Assembly: GCA_900545825.1 (NCBI GenBank)
Contig: URAS01000015.1
Location: forward strand, 13,612 to 77,611
Direction: 5' to 3'
Length of the DNA: 64,000 bases
Origin: an uncultured Actinomyces sp.
GTDB taxonomy: Bacteria > Actinomycetota > Actinomycetes > Actinomycetales > Actinomycetaceae
Part shown: positions 52,307-62,202 of the stretch, piece by piece
How the letters are laid out: each line of letters begins with the position of its first letter
Position numbering within the stretch: position 1 is the first letter of the stretch
Made by a program: the position numbers and the translations under genes
Notes under the pieces: model-generated
Database searches by the model: none
What the model saw: the letters and a program-made list of their open reading frames with translations, nothing else
What the model was told of the DNA's origin: nothing

Positions 52307-53250
52307 TGCATCGCCTCTGTCATGTTCTTCAGGTTATCCTGCATGACCGCGATGTAGTCCTTCTTCTTGTCAACCTGCGTCTCGAGCGGGTCGAGGACGC
52401 GGGTGGTGATGCCCAGCTGGTCGGAGAGGGTCTTCGTGTCCTTCGCCGACAGCGCCGACTCGCTGAAGAGGATCGTCACCTTGTTCTCTTTGGCGACCTT
52501 GGCGACCTCTTCCAGGCGCTTCGCCGACGTCTCCTGCTCCGGGTCGATGCCGGTGACGCCGACCTGCTTGAACTTGTAGCGGTCGGCCATGTAACCGTAG
52601 GCCTCGTGGGCCGTAACGACCGTCGGGACCTTGCAGTTCGTCAGGCCGGACGCGAAGTCCTTGTTGAGGTCGTCGAGCGACTTGTGGACGGCCTCGGCGT
52701 TCTTCTTGTAGTCGTCGGCGTGCGCCTTGTCGACCGCGCTGAGCTTGTCGGCGATCGGGTCGATCGCGTCGGCAAACAGGACGGGATCGAGCCAGAAGTG
52801 CGGGTCGTACGTGCCGTGTTCGTGTTCTTCGCCACCTTCGCCCTCGGCGTGGTCGGCGTCGGACTCGTGCTGGGCCATCGGGACGAGCTTGACCGAATCG
52901 GTGACGTTGACGACGTTCTTCGGCTTCGTCTTGCTGACCGCATCGTCGACGGCGGCCTGGAAGTCCTTTTCGTAGACGACGAGGTCGGCCTTCGACACGT
53001 CATCGACCTGCGAGGCCGACAGCTCAACATCGTGGGCCTCGCCCGACGGCGTGAGGTTCTCGACCTTGACGTGGTCGCCGCCGATCTGCTGGGTCAGGTA
53101 GACGAGAGGATAGAACGACGCGACGACCTTGACCTGATCGGAGGACGAATCCTTCGACGACGAGTTTGACGAATTGCTCGACGAGCAACCAACGAGGGCG
53201 AGGGCCACGGTCGCGGCGACCGCGGGAACGGCAAGAAGTTTTCTACGCAT
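52288..53250 (-). CDS. znuA: Zinc-binding lipoprotein (ZnuA-like, cluster A-I)
   Basis: A 320-residue lipoprotein with lipobox LVGC (Cys22) and a Ser/Asn linker. VVASFYPLVYLTQQIGG, the ligand His in SGEAHDVELSASQ, the His/Glu-rich loop around HEHGTYDPHFWLDP and the VTAHEAYGYMADRY stretch are typical zinc-site features; D/E ligands near the C-terminus in ILFSESALS. It captures Zn2+ outside the membrane for ZnuBC. First gene of the unit; a candidate operator lies upstream. Confidence 0.94.
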   Translation of the reverse strand: MRRKLLAVPAVAATVALALVGCSSSNSSNSSSKDSSSDQVKVVASFYPLVYLTQQIGGDHVKVENLTPSGEAHDVELSASQVDDVSKADLVVYEKDFQAAVDDAVSKTKPKNVVNVTDSVKLVPMAQHESDADHAEGEGGEEHEHGTYDPHFWLDPVLFADAIDPIADKLSAVDKAHADDYKKNAEAVHKSLDDLNKDFASGLTNCKVPTVVTAHEAYGYMADRYKFKQVGVTGIDPEQETSAKRLEEVAKVAKENKVTILFSESALSAKDTKTLSDQLGITTRVLDPLETQVDKKKDYIAVMQDNLKNMTEAMQCAATK

Positions 53251-53260
53251 GGCAGCATAG

Positions 53261-53280
53261 TAACCATTTGCAATTAGTTA
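53261..53280 (-). promoter_or_regulatory. Candidate Zur operator upstream of znuA
   Basis: Imperfect palindrome TAACCATTTGCAATTAGTTA (16 of 20 positions symmetric), AT-rich in a very GC-rich region, 10 nt upstream of the znuA start. Its position and the zur gene nearby make it a plausible Zur site. Confidence 0.45.
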
Positions 53281-53462
53281 GTCCAATGTCGAAATAATTT
53301 CGGGTGCCCGATAAATCCCGCGAACGCGCGAATCGTCGGGCGTGAGGCCGGCCGTCTCGCACGCGGGGCGCTCGGCAAGAGTGTCAGTGGGAGCCGTTAG
53401 ACTGGGGGAGACCCGCCAGCCAGGCGGGGACACGATACGAATATCAAGGAGACCGATCCGAC

Positions 53463-54851
53463 GTGGCACCAGCACCTTCCCGCCTCGATGCTGTCATCAA
53501 TCTCGCGAAGCGCCGCGGCTTCGTTTACCCCTGCGGCGAAATCTACGGCGGTACCCGCTCGGCCTGGGACTACGGTCCGCTGGGCGTCGAGCTGAAAGAG
53601 AACATCAAGCGCCAGTGGTGGAACCGCGTTGTGCGCCAGAGGGCGGACGTCGTCGGCCTCGACTCCTCGGTCATTCTGCCGCCCAAGGTGTGGGAGGCGT
53701 CGGGCCACGTCAAGGCGTTCACCGATCCGCTGGTCGAGTCGCTCCACACCCACAAGCGTTACCGCGCGGACGAGCTCATGGAGGCCTACGAGGCCAAGCA
53801 CGGCCACCCGCCGGTTAACGGCATGGCCGACATCAATGATCCGGAGACGGGCCAGCCTGGCGCGTGGACCGAGCCGAAGGCGTTCTCTGGCCTGCTCAAG
53901 ACCTATTTGGGTCCCGTCGACGACGAGTCGGGCCTCCACTACCTGCGCCCCGAGACCGCGCAGGGCATCTTCATCAACTTTGCCAACGTCATGACGTCGG
54001 CCCGCATGAAGCCGCCGTTCGGCATCGGCCAGATCGGCAAGTCGTTCCGCAACGAGATTACGCCGGGTAACTTCATCTTCCGCACCCGCGAGTTCGAGCA
54101 GATGGAACTCGAGTTCTTCTGCGAGCCGGGCACCGACGAGGAATGGCACCAGTACTGGATCGACGAGCGGCTGGCCTGGTACACCGACCTCGGCATCGAC
54201 CGCGACCACCTGCGCCTGTACGAGCACCCGAAAGAGAAGCTGTCGCACTACTCCAAGCGCACCGTCGACATCGAGTACACGTTCGGCTTCGTCGGCAACG
54301 AGTGGGGCGAGCTCGAGGGCATCGCCAACCGTACCGACTACGACCTGGGGGTTCACCAGGAGGCGTCGGGTCAAAAGCTCGACTACTTCGACCAGGCCAC
54401 GGGCAAGCGCTGGATTCCCTACGTCATCGAGCCGTCCGCCGGCCTCACCCGGTCGCTCATGGCGTTCCTCGTCGACGCCTACTGCGAGGACGAGGCCCCC
54501 AACACCAAGGGCGGCGTCGACAAGCGCACCGTCCTCAGGCTCGACCCGCGCCTGTCGCCGGTCAAGGTCGCTGTCCTGCCGCTGTCGCGTAAGGACGAGC
54601 TGACGGGCCCGGCCGTCGAGCTCGCACAGCAGCTGCGCCAGCACTGGAACGTCGAGTACGACCAGGCGGGTGCGGTGGGCCGCCGCTACCGTCGCCAAGA
54701 CGAGATCGGTACGCCGTTCTGTGTCACCTACGACTTCGATTCGGTCGACGACAAGGCCGTGACCGTCCGCGACCGCGACACCATGTCGCAGGAGCGCGTG
54801 CCGCTGGCCGAGATCGAGTCGTACCTGGCCGGCAAGCTCATCGGAGCATAG
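53463..54851 (+). CDS. glyQS: Glycyl-tRNA synthetase (alpha2 type)
   Basis: A 462-residue class II synthetase. It starts with RGFVYPCGEIYGGTRSAWDY, has motif 2 GKSFRNEITPGNFIFRTREF and motif 3 within SAGLTRSLMAFLVDAY, and a C-terminal anticodon-binding domain (VKVAVLPLSRKDEL). GTG start; AAGGAG is about 13 nt upstream, rather far, and TAGACT near 53399 could be its -10. No T-box is visible in the leader. Confidence 0.95.
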   Translation: MAPAPSRLDAVINLAKRRGFVYPCGEIYGGTRSAWDYGPLGVELKENIKRQWWNRVVRQRADVVGLDSSVILPPKVWEASGHVKAFTDPLVESLHTHKRYRADELMEAYEAKHGHPPVNGMADINDPETGQPGAWTEPKAFSGLLKTYLGPVDDESGLHYLRPETAQGIFINFANVMTSARMKPPFGIGQIGKSFRNEITPGNFIFRTREFEQMELEFFCEPGTDEEWHQYWIDERLAWYTDLGIDRDHLRLYEHPKEKLSHYSKRTVDIEYTFGFVGNEWGELEGIANRTDYDLGVHQEASGQKLDYFDQATGKRWIPYVIEPSAGLTRSLMAFLVDAYCEDEAPNTKGGVDKRTVLRLDPRLSPVKVAVLPLSRKDELTGPAVELAQQLRQHWNVEYDQAGAVGRRYRRQDEIGTPFCVTYDFDSVDDKAVTVRDRDTMSQERVPLAEIESYLAGKLIGA

Positions 54852-54861
54852 AAGGGACCAG

Positions 54862-56232
54862 ATGCACGTTCACCACAGCGCCGAGGTCCAGGACGACCTG
54901 CTGGCACCGGCCGCGCGCAAGCGGGCCCGGATCGTCCTGTCCATCATCGTTCTGCCGCTCTTGATCGCGACGATCGTCGGGATCGTCGCCCTCCACCCGG
55001 GGTCGAATTCCCGCATCGGGTCGCTGCCGCAGATCGCCAAGGGCATGGACCAGGCGCGCGTGCGCGTCGTCAATCAGCCGCTGTCGTCGTGCCAGCTCTC
55101 TGGCACGGCGGCAGTCGGCTCGAACACGGTCGAGCAACAGCTCGCCCAACAGAACGAGCAGTCGCAGCAGGCCACGGGGGCGCCCAACGACGCGGCGGGC
55201 GCCAGCCTGCTGGGGTCGGCGGTGTGCGCCCGGGTGCTGTCGGGCCAGGGCGCGGGGATGACCGTGCCGGTGCATGTGCCGCCGGAGTTCAAGAGTTCTA
55301 TCCACGCGGGCACGGTCATCAAGGTCCTGTACGACCCGTCGCAGGTGTCGCAGGGGACGCCCTACATGTTCTGGGACGTCGAACGCTCGATGCCGCTGGC
55401 ACTGCTGGGGATCCTTTACGTCGTCCTCGTCATCGCCGTCGCCGGGAAACGCGGGTTCGCCGCGCTCATCGGCCTGCTGGCGTCGACGGTCGTCCTCTGC
55501 GGATTTATCATCCCGGCGCTCATGTCGGGCTCGTCGCCGCTGCTCGTCACCCTCGTAGGGTCGGCGGCGATGCTGTTCGTCTCGGTCTATATCGCCCACG
55601 GCGTCACGATCCGCACGACGACGGCGCTGCTGGGCACCCTCGTCGGCCTGGGTATCACCGTCATGCTGGCGACGTGGGGCGTCCACGCGTCCACGCTGTC
55701 GGGGGCGACGAACGAGGACGCCCTCACGCTGTACTCGTACTTCCCCCACATGTCGATGTCGGCGCTGCTCATCAGCGGCATGGTGATCGCGGGGCTCGGC
55801 GCCCTCAACGACGTGACGATCACCCAGGCGTCGGCGGTGTGGGAGCTGCAGGCCGCGAACCCAGAGATGGGCAGGTGGCGGCTGTTTTCGCGGGCCATGC
55901 GGATCGGCGCCGACCACATCGCGTCGACCGTTTACACGCTGGCGTTCGCCTACGCGGGCACGGCCCTGCCCACGCTCATGCTGGCGATGATGGTGCGGCG
56001 CCCCATCGGGTCGCTGCTGGTCGCCGGCGACATCGCCGAGGAGGTCGTCCGCACGCTCGTCGCGTCGATCGGCCTCATCCTCGCGATTCCCATCACGACG
56101 GCGCTGGGCACGATCCTCGTGTCCGCGATCGGGGTCGACGAGGAGCGCCCGGCCTGGCACCACCGGCTGCGCCGCAAGCCGCTGGCGCCCGACGACAACA
56201 TGTGGGAGGTGCCGGTTGACGCCGAGCAGTGA
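54862..56232 (+). CDS. YibE/F-like membrane protein
   Basis: A 456-residue protein with one N-terminal helix (about 24-45), an extracellular region of about 120 residues containing two cysteines (SSCQLSG, AVCARVL), and seven or eight C-terminal helices. The YibE/F family motifs include ISGMVIAGLGALNDVTITQA and IASTVYTLAFAYAGTALPTL. Members are of unknown function; some are thought to move small solutes. It is 10 nt after glyQS and overlaps dusB. Confidence 0.88.
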   Translation: MHVHHSAEVQDDLLAPAARKRARIVLSIIVLPLLIATIVGIVALHPGSNSRIGSLPQIAKGMDQARVRVVNQPLSSCQLSGTAAVGSNTVEQQLAQQNEQSQQATGAPNDAAGASLLGSAVCARVLSGQGAGMTVPVHVPPEFKSSIHAGTVIKVLYDPSQVSQGTPYMFWDVERSMPLALLGILYVVLVIAVAGKRGFAALIGLLASTVVLCGFIIPALMSGSSPLLVTLVGSAAMLFVSVYIAHGVTIRTTTALLGTLVGLGITVMLATWGVHASTLSGATNEDALTLYSYFPHMSMSALLISGMVIAGLGALNDVTITQASAVWELQAANPEMGRWRLFSRAMRIGADHIASTVYTLAFAYAGTALPTLMLAMMVRRPIGSLLVAGDIAEEVVRTLVASIGLILAIPITTALGTILVSAIGVDEERPAWHHRLRRKPLAPDDNMWEVPVDAEQ

Positions 56233-57448
56233 CCACACACTGCGGATCGGCGCCATCGACGTCGGCGTCCCCATGGTGCTGGCCCCGATGGCTGACGTCA
56301 CCAACGCGCCGTTTCGCCGCGCGTGCCGGCTGCAGGCCCAACGCGCCCTGGCCGAGCTGGGTGTCGAGGACGCCGCGTCGCCCACCCACGCGCCCGCCGG
56401 GCTTTACGTCTGCGAGATGATCACGGCGCGCGCCCTCGTGGAAAACCGTGAGTCGACGTGGCGGCTCGTCGCGCCGGACCCCACAGAGGCCACCCGGTCG
56501 ATCCAGCTGCATGGCGTCGACCCGGCGACGATGGGCGAGGCGGCCCGGCTGCTCGTCTCGCGCGGCCTGGCGCACCACGTCGATATCAATTTCGGCTGCC
56601 CGGTCCCCAAGATCACCCGCAAGGGCGGCGGGTCCGCGCTGCCGTGGAAGACCAGCCGGTTCGCCCAGATCGTCGAGGCCGTCATCCGGGGCGCCAGGCG
56701 CGGATCCGAGCAGGTGGGCCTCGATTTCGACGCGCCGGTTACCGTGAAAATCCGCTCGGGCATCGACGACGACCACCGGGTCGACCTCGACGCCGCCCGG
56801 GTCGCCCAGGACGTCGGCGCGGCCGCGGTGTGCCTGCACGCGCGGACGACCTCGCAGTACTACTCGGGATCCGCCCACTGGGACCACATCGCCGCGCTGG
56901 TCGAGGCCGTCGATATCCCCGTCATCGGCAACGGCGACATCTTCTCCGGCGAGGACGCCGTCGCCATGATGACTCAGACAGGATGTGCCGGCGTCGAGGT
57001 CGGCCGCGGCGCCCAGGGGCGGCCGTGGATCTTTTACGACATCGCCCACGCGCTCGCGGGGTCGCCGCGTCGTGCGGCGCCGACCAGCGACGAGGTGTGC
57101 CAGCTGGTCCTCACCCACGCCCGCGACCTCGTCGAATGGGGCGGCGACGAGGCCCACGCGATGCGCGACATCCGCAAGCATTTGGGCTGGTACCTGCGCG
57201 GTTTCCGGGTCGGCGGCGACATCAAGCGGCGCTGGTCGCACGTGACGACGCTCGCCGAGCTCGAGCAGATTCTCGGCAACATCGAGCCCGGGCAGCCCTA
57301 TCCGCCGGCGGCCCGCGGCGTCCACGGACGCACCGCGCACGCCCGCCGGCCCCGGCTGCCCGACGGCTGGCTGGACACGCGCGAGGTCGACGCCGCCGCC
57401 CAGGCCGTGTTGGCCCGGGCCGCCCTCGACGGCGAATTTCACTACTGA
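56216..57448 (+). CDS. dusB: tRNA-dihydrouridine synthase (DusB-like)
   Basis: A 410-residue FMN-dependent enzyme reducing uridines in tRNA. VLAPMADVTNAPFRR binds FMN, VDINFGCPVPKITRKGGGSA carries the catalytic Cys, and VGRGAQGRPWIFYDI and HARTTSQYYSG are conserved. The start is probably TTG 56216, because GGGAGG lies 6 nt before it; no better ATG or GTG precedes the domain. It overlaps the YibE/F gene by 17 nt. Confidence 0.93.
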   Translation: MTPSSDHTLRIGAIDVGVPMVLAPMADVTNAPFRRACRLQAQRALAELGVEDAASPTHAPAGLYVCEMITARALVENRESTWRLVAPDPTEATRSIQLHGVDPATMGEAARLLVSRGLAHHVDINFGCPVPKITRKGGGSALPWKTSRFAQIVEAVIRGARRGSEQVGLDFDAPVTVKIRSGIDDDHRVDLDAARVAQDVGAAAVCLHARTTSQYYSGSAHWDHIAALVEAVDIPVIGNGDIFSGEDAVAMMTQTGCAGVEVGRGAQGRPWIFYDIAHALAGSPRRAAPTSDEVCQLVLTHARDLVEWGGDEAHAMRDIRKHLGWYLRGFRVGGDIKRRWSHVTTLAELEQILGNIEPGQPYPPAARGVHGRTAHARRPRLPDGWLDTREVDAAAQAVLARAALDGEFHY

Positions 57449-57510
57449 CGCCACCCAACCCGCCGGGTGTGGTGGATGGTGAGGGGCCTGGTGGCCGATA
57501 CCCTGGGGGT

Positions 57511-58779
57511 GTGAGTGTCCTTCCTGACCCCGCGACCTACTCAGACGCCGAACGCGAACGCTACGTCACCGAGGACCGCAAGTCGGCGGCGCGCACGGAC
57601 TTCGAGCGCGACCGCGCGCGGATCATGTACTCGTCGGCGATGCGTCGCCTGGGTGCGAAAACGCAGGTGCTGGGGCCGTCCTCGGACGACTTCGTGCGGA
57701 CCCGGCTGACCCACTCGATCGAGGTGTCGCAGGTGGGCCGAGCGTTGGGGCGCGAGCTGGGGGCCGACCCGGACGTCGTCGACGCCGCCTGCCTGGCGCA
57801 CGACCTCGGCCATCCGCCGTTCGGACACAACGGCGAGCGGGCGCTCGACCAGGTGGCCAGCGACTGCGGGGGATTCGAGGGGAACGCCCAGACGTTTCGG
57901 CTGCTCACCCGGCTCGAGCCGAAGAAGATGGACGGCGCGGGGCGGCCCGTCGGCCTCAACCTCACGCGCGCCAGCCTCGACGCCGCGGCGAAGTACCCGT
58001 GGACCAAGGGATGCGGCCCGGACCCGGTGAAGTCCGTGCGCAAGTACTCGGTCTATCGCGACGACGAACGGATCTTCGACTGGGTCCGCGAGGGTGCCCC
58101 GCGGGGTGCGCGGTGCCTGGAAGCGCAGATCATGGACATTTCGGACGACATCGCCTACTCGGTGCACGACGTCGAGGACGCCATTCAGACCCGCAAGCTA
58201 GACCCCCAGGTGATCCGCGACGACCGCGTGCGCGAGCAGGTGTGGGAGACGACGCGGCAGTGGTATGGCCACTCGCTCTCGGCCGACGAGCTGGATGCTG
58301 CCCTCGACCGGCTGGTCCGTTCGGGGTTCCTCCTCGCCAGTTTTGGCGAGTCCTACGCCGATTTCGCCGCCCTCAAGGACATGACGTCGGCGATGATCGG
58401 GCGGCTATGCGACGCCGTCGTCACGGCAACACGCAACGCGTCGGGTGGCCCGGTCCACCGTTACGACTGCGACCTCGTCATTCCCCGGACGACGCAGGCG
58501 GAGATTCAGGCGCTCAAGGGGCTGGCCGTCCACTTCGTCATGGCGCCGCGCGAGGTCGAGCCCGTCTACCTCCAGCAGCGCACGGTGATCCTCGACGTCG
58601 TCGCCGCCCTCATGGAGCGCCGCGGGGAGCCGCTGCGGGCGCCCTACCGCGAGGAATGGGACCAGGCCGAAGACGACGCCGGCCGGCTGCGCGCGGTCAT
58701 CGACCAGGTGGCGTCGCTCACCGACCTTTCGGTCAACCAGTGGCACGCCCAGCTGTGCGGGATGCTCTCCAGGCTCTAG
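57511..58779 (+). CDS. dgt: dGTP triphosphohydrolase-like protein
   Basis: A 422-residue HD-domain phosphohydrolase of the dNTPase family, hydrolysing dNTPs to nucleoside and triphosphate. The HD motif is LAHDLGHPPFGHNGE, with RTRLTHSIEVSQVGRAL before it and MDISDDIAYSVHDVEDA (metal Asp) after. GTG 57511 follows TACCCT and 6 nt, a leaderless pattern. It is 62 nt after dusB and 42 nt before dnaG. Confidence 0.93.
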   Translation: MSVLPDPATYSDAERERYVTEDRKSAARTDFERDRARIMYSSAMRRLGAKTQVLGPSSDDFVRTRLTHSIEVSQVGRALGRELGADPDVVDAACLAHDLGHPPFGHNGERALDQVASDCGGFEGNAQTFRLLTRLEPKKMDGAGRPVGLNLTRASLDAAAKYPWTKGCGPDPVKSVRKYSVYRDDERIFDWVREGAPRGARCLEAQIMDISDDIAYSVHDVEDAIQTRKLDPQVIRDDRVREQVWETTRQWYGHSLSADELDAALDRLVRSGFLLASFGESYADFAALKDMTSAMIGRLCDAVVTATRNASGGPVHRYDCDLVIPRTTQAEIQALKGLAVHFVMAPREVEPVYLQQRTVILDVVAALMERRGEPLRAPYREEWDQAEDDAGRLRAVIDQVASLTDLSVNQWHAQLCGMLSRL

Positions 58780-58821
58780 CGCCGTCTCTTCGCCGAGGCG
58801 CATACCCGTATCATGGGAGGC

Positions 58822-60837
58822 ATGCCCGGCCTCATCAAGCGTGAAGACATCGACCTCGTCCGCGAGCGTGCCCGTATCGAGGACGTCGTCGGCGAATACG
58901 TCACGCTCAAATCCGCGGGCGTCCACACGCTGAAAGGGCTGTGCCCCCTGCACGACGAGCGCACGCCGTCGTTCCACGTTGACCCGGTGCGCGGGCGCTG
59001 GCACTGTTTCGGGTGTGGCCAGGGCGGCGACACCATCGAGTTTTTGATCCAGTACCTCAAGATCTCGTTCGTTGAGGCCGTCGAGATGCTGGCCGAACGC
59101 TACGGGGTCGAGCTTCACCGCGAGGCCGGCGACGCCGTCGCCTCGAAGGAGCGTCAGTCGATTCGCCGCTCGATCCAGCTGGCGAACGCGGCTGCCCAAC
59201 AGTACTTCACCGCCCAGCTCCACACGCCGGCCGGTCTGGCGGCGCGCACCTTCGTCGCCCAACGTGGATTCGGGCCCGACGTCGCCGCCACGTACGGCCT
59301 GGGATACGCACCCGCCGGGTGGGATGGACTGCTCACCCACCTGCGCAAACAGGGGTTTACGGAGGAGGAGCTCGACGCGTCGGGCCTGTTCTCGCGCGGC
59401 CAACGCGGCCTCTACGACCGCTTCCGTGACCGGCTGATGTTCCCGATCCGCTCGGTCACCGGGGTGACGATCGGATTCGGCGCGAGGATGCTTGCGACCG
59501 ACGACGACGGCCCCAAATACCTCAACACCCCCGAGACGCCGCTGTACAAGAAGTCGCAGGTCCTCTACGGCATCGACATGGCCCGCAAGGAAATCGCCAA
59601 GCGGCGGCAGGTCGTCGTCGTCGAGGGCTACACCGACGTCATGGCCGCGCACCTCGCCGGCATCCCCAACGCGGTCGCCACGTGCGGTACGGCGTTCGGC
59701 GCCGACCACGTGCGGATCGTCCGCCGCCTCATGGGCGACACCGACGACCGTGCAGCCGGCGTCCAGTTCTCCGACGGCCGCTCCTACGGCGGCGAGGTCA
59801 TTTTCACGTTCGACGGCGACGCCGCCGGCCAAAAGGCGGCGCTGCGGGCCTTCCGCGAGGATCAGAGCTTCGGCGCCCAGACCTACGTCGTCGTCAGCCC
59901 GGGCAACATGGACCCCTGCGAGGTCCGCCTCGCCGAGGGCGACCAGGTGCTGCGCGACCTCGTCCTCACCCGCAAGAAGCCGCTGTTCGAGTTCGTCATC
60001 CGCAGCTATCTCAACCAGTGCGACCTCGACACCGCCGAGGGCCGCGTCAAGGGGCTGCGAGGCTCGGCGCCGATCGTCGCTGACATCCGCGACGACGCCC
60101 TCAGCCGCGAATACGCCCGCGAACTCGCCGGCTGGTTAGGCATGCCCGAAGACCAGGTGATTAACGCCGTCGCCTCGGCGCGCCGCCAGCGCTCCCGCGG
60201 CGGAAATGGCGGCTATCAGGGCGGGGGATACCCCGGCGACGCACCCAACCCGGGCGAGGGCGCCGGCCCCGGCGCCCCCTTCGGTGGTCCCGGGCAGGCG
60301 ATGGCCGGCCAGATGGGCGCCATCACCGACCCCATGACCCGGCTGGAAATGCAGACCCTCCAGGCCGTCCTCCAGGCGCCCGCCGCCGTCGCCGACATGG
60401 AGTTCGATCAGCTGGGCGCCGACGCCTTCACCAACCCCGTCTTCCGTACGGTCTACGACACGATCTGCGCCATCGGCGGCATCTCCCGCTTCCTCGAGCT
60501 GCAGCAGCAGGCGGGGCGCGAGCGGACGCCCGAGCAGGCGACGCAGGTGGCCGAGAGGGCCTGGGTCGACGAGATCCTCGAGGCCGGCAAGGGCCTGGTC
60601 GACGGGGCAATCTCGCAGCTGGCCGTCCAGCCGTTACCGGTCGATCGACCCGACCTCGAGGCCGACTATGCCCGTGGGATCCTCAGCGCGTTCGAGCGCA
60701 AGGCGATTATGCACGTCATCGGCCAGTTGCGCTCGAAGCTCAGTCGGCTGAGCGAGGATGACCCCGAGCAGGAGGAGATCGCCAGGCGGCTCATCCAGCT
60801 CGAGACGAAGCGGCGCGCCCTCGCCGAACGCGGCTAG
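58822..60837 (+). CDS. dnaG: DNA primase
   Basis: A 671-residue primase. CHC2-type zinc finger CPLHDERTPSFHVD and WHCFGCGQGGD (about 37-65), the Toprim core with VVVVEGYTDVMAAH and FTFDGDAAGQKAA (acidic metal residues), then a Gly/Pro-rich linker and the C-terminal DnaB-binding region. An insert in the Toprim domain (DDRAAGVQFSDGRSYGG) is usual for actinobacteria. ATG 58822 follows TATCAT and 7 nt. Its stop overlaps that of the facing MFS gene (CTAG). Confidence 0.97.
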   Translation: MPGLIKREDIDLVRERARIEDVVGEYVTLKSAGVHTLKGLCPLHDERTPSFHVDPVRGRWHCFGCGQGGDTIEFLIQYLKISFVEAVEMLAERYGVELHREAGDAVASKERQSIRRSIQLANAAAQQYFTAQLHTPAGLAARTFVAQRGFGPDVAATYGLGYAPAGWDGLLTHLRKQGFTEEELDASGLFSRGQRGLYDRFRDRLMFPIRSVTGVTIGFGARMLATDDDGPKYLNTPETPLYKKSQVLYGIDMARKEIAKRRQVVVVEGYTDVMAAHLAGIPNAVATCGTAFGADHVRIVRRLMGDTDDRAAGVQFSDGRSYGGEVIFTFDGDAAGQKAALRAFREDQSFGAQTYVVVSPGNMDPCEVRLAEGDQVLRDLVLTRKKPLFEFVIRSYLNQCDLDTAEGRVKGLRGSAPIVADIRDDALSREYARELAGWLGMPEDQVINAVASARRQRSRGGNGGYQGGGYPGDAPNPGEGAGPGAPFGGPGQAMAGQMGAITDPMTRLEMQTLQAVLQAPAAVADMEFDQLGADAFTNPVFRTVYDTICAIGGISRFLELQQQAGRERTPEQATQVAERAWVDEILEAGKGLVDGAISQLAVQPLPVDRPDLEADYARGILSAFERKAIMHVIGQLRSKLSRLSEDDPEQEEIARRLIQLETKRRALAERG

Positions 60838-62153
60838 TCGACCGCCAGGTCGGCGGCCGAGTGGTCGGGGGAGCTGAGGATCGCGATCAGGGCCAGGCAG
60901 GCGACGCCGGCCAGGTAGTAGGCCGGCGCCATCGCCGACCCGGTCGTCCGGATCAGCCACGTGCAGATGAACGGCGCCGTTCCGCCGAAAATCGCGTTCG
61001 CCATGTTGAAGGTGAACGCGAATCCCGTGTAGCGCACGTGGGTGGGGAACGACTCGGTGAGGAACGACGCGAGCGAGCCGTCGTTAATCGTCAGGCATGC
61101 GCAGAGCACGAGTTCGACGACGACCGTCGTGGCGACCCTCCCGGACGACAGGATGGCGAACGCCGGAATGGCCAGGACGATGAAGCCGACACACGCCGCG
61201 GTCAGCATCTTTTTGCGGCCCATCCGATCCGACAGGGTGCCGGTGGCGAAGATCATCGCGATGTAGCAGATCAGCGTGACCGACGTGATGACGTGCGACG
61301 TCGTCGACGGTAGGTCGGTCACCTGGTCGAGGTAGGTCGGCAGATAGGTGAGGACGATGTAGAAGCCGACGGCGTTGAGGCAGGCCGTGAGGAAGCCGAT
61401 GAGGGCGCGCTTGCGGTAGCGCGTCAGCAGGTCACGGATCGGATGGGTGGCCCCCTGCGTCTTGTTGGCGATGTCGCCTTGCATCTTGAGGTAGGCCGGC
61501 GAATCGTGGAGGGTCCGCCACATCGCGAGGGCGACGAAGCCCAGCGGCAGCGCGAGGATGAAGGGGATCCGCCATCCCCACGAGGCCAGGTGGGCGGCGG
61601 ACATCGTGTAGCCGAGGATCGAGGCGAAGGCCGACCCGGCCAGCAGGCCCGTGGCGGTCGACGCGGGAACGAGCGAGACGTAGGTGCCCCGGCGCGCAAC
61701 CGGCGCGTATTCCGCGAGGAAGGTCGCGGCGCCCGCGTACTCGCCCGACGCCGAGAAGCCCTGGATCATCCTCAGGAGCAGGAGGATAAGGGGAGCGGCG
61801 ATGCCGATCGCCGCGTGTGAGGGGACCAGCCCGATGCAGCACGTCGCGCCGGTCATCATGAGGATCGACACCGACAGCGACCATTTGCGCCCCCACTTGT
61901 CGCCGAAGTATCCCCACACCAGCGCGCCGATCGGCCGAAGGGCGAACGAGATGGCGAGGACGGCATACGTCTGCAGGTCCGCCAGCATTTTGTCGTCGGA
62001 CGGAAAGAATGTCTGCGAAATCGCCGCCGTGAAGTAGAGGTAGGTGCCGTAGTCGAACCATTCGAGGAAGTTCCCCAAGAACGATGCGAAGGCCACCCTC
62101 CGGACGACGGCGGCGGTATCGGTGGATGACGTGTTCGGCACAGTGGTGGACAT
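60834..62153 (-). CDS. MFS transporter, metabolite:H+ symporter type
   Basis: A 439-residue permease with 12 membrane helices. The features of the MHS/ProP group are clear: FLGNFLEWFDYGTYLYF, RPIGALVWGYFGDKWGRKW, the loop RMIQGFSASGEYAGAATFLA with the following ArgArg-Gly, and a central hydrophilic loop. Substrates in this group include organic acids and betaines; none can be named. The ATG is 49 nt downstream of a TetR-family gene, so both are probably one unit. Confidence 0.9.
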   Translation of the reverse strand: MSTTVPNTSSTDTAAVVRRVAFASFLGNFLEWFDYGTYLYFTAAISQTFFPSDDKMLADLQTYAVLAISFALRPIGALVWGYFGDKWGRKWSLSVSILMMTGATCCIGLVPSHAAIGIAAPLILLLLRMIQGFSASGEYAGAATFLAEYAPVARRGTYVSLVPASTATGLLAGSAFASILGYTMSAAHLASWGWRIPFILALPLGFVALAMWRTLHDSPAYLKMQGDIANKTQGATHPIRDLLTRYRKRALIGFLTACLNAVGFYIVLTYLPTYLDQVTDLPSTTSHVITSVTLICYIAMIFATGTLSDRMGRKKMLTAACVGFIVLAIPAFAILSSGRVATTVVVELVLCACLTINDGSLASFLTESFPTHVRYTGFAFTFNMANAIFGGTAPFICTWLIRTTGSAMAPAYYLAGVACLALIAILSSPDHSAADLAVD

Positions 62154-62202
62154 CGGCGTCCTCGAGATGTGACCCGCCGACTGTCCCCGTGCGCCGGTGG
62201 CG

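Noticed and set aside
53281..53462. T-box riboswitch before glyQS
   Set aside because: No T-box sequence, specifier loop or antiterminator pattern is visible.
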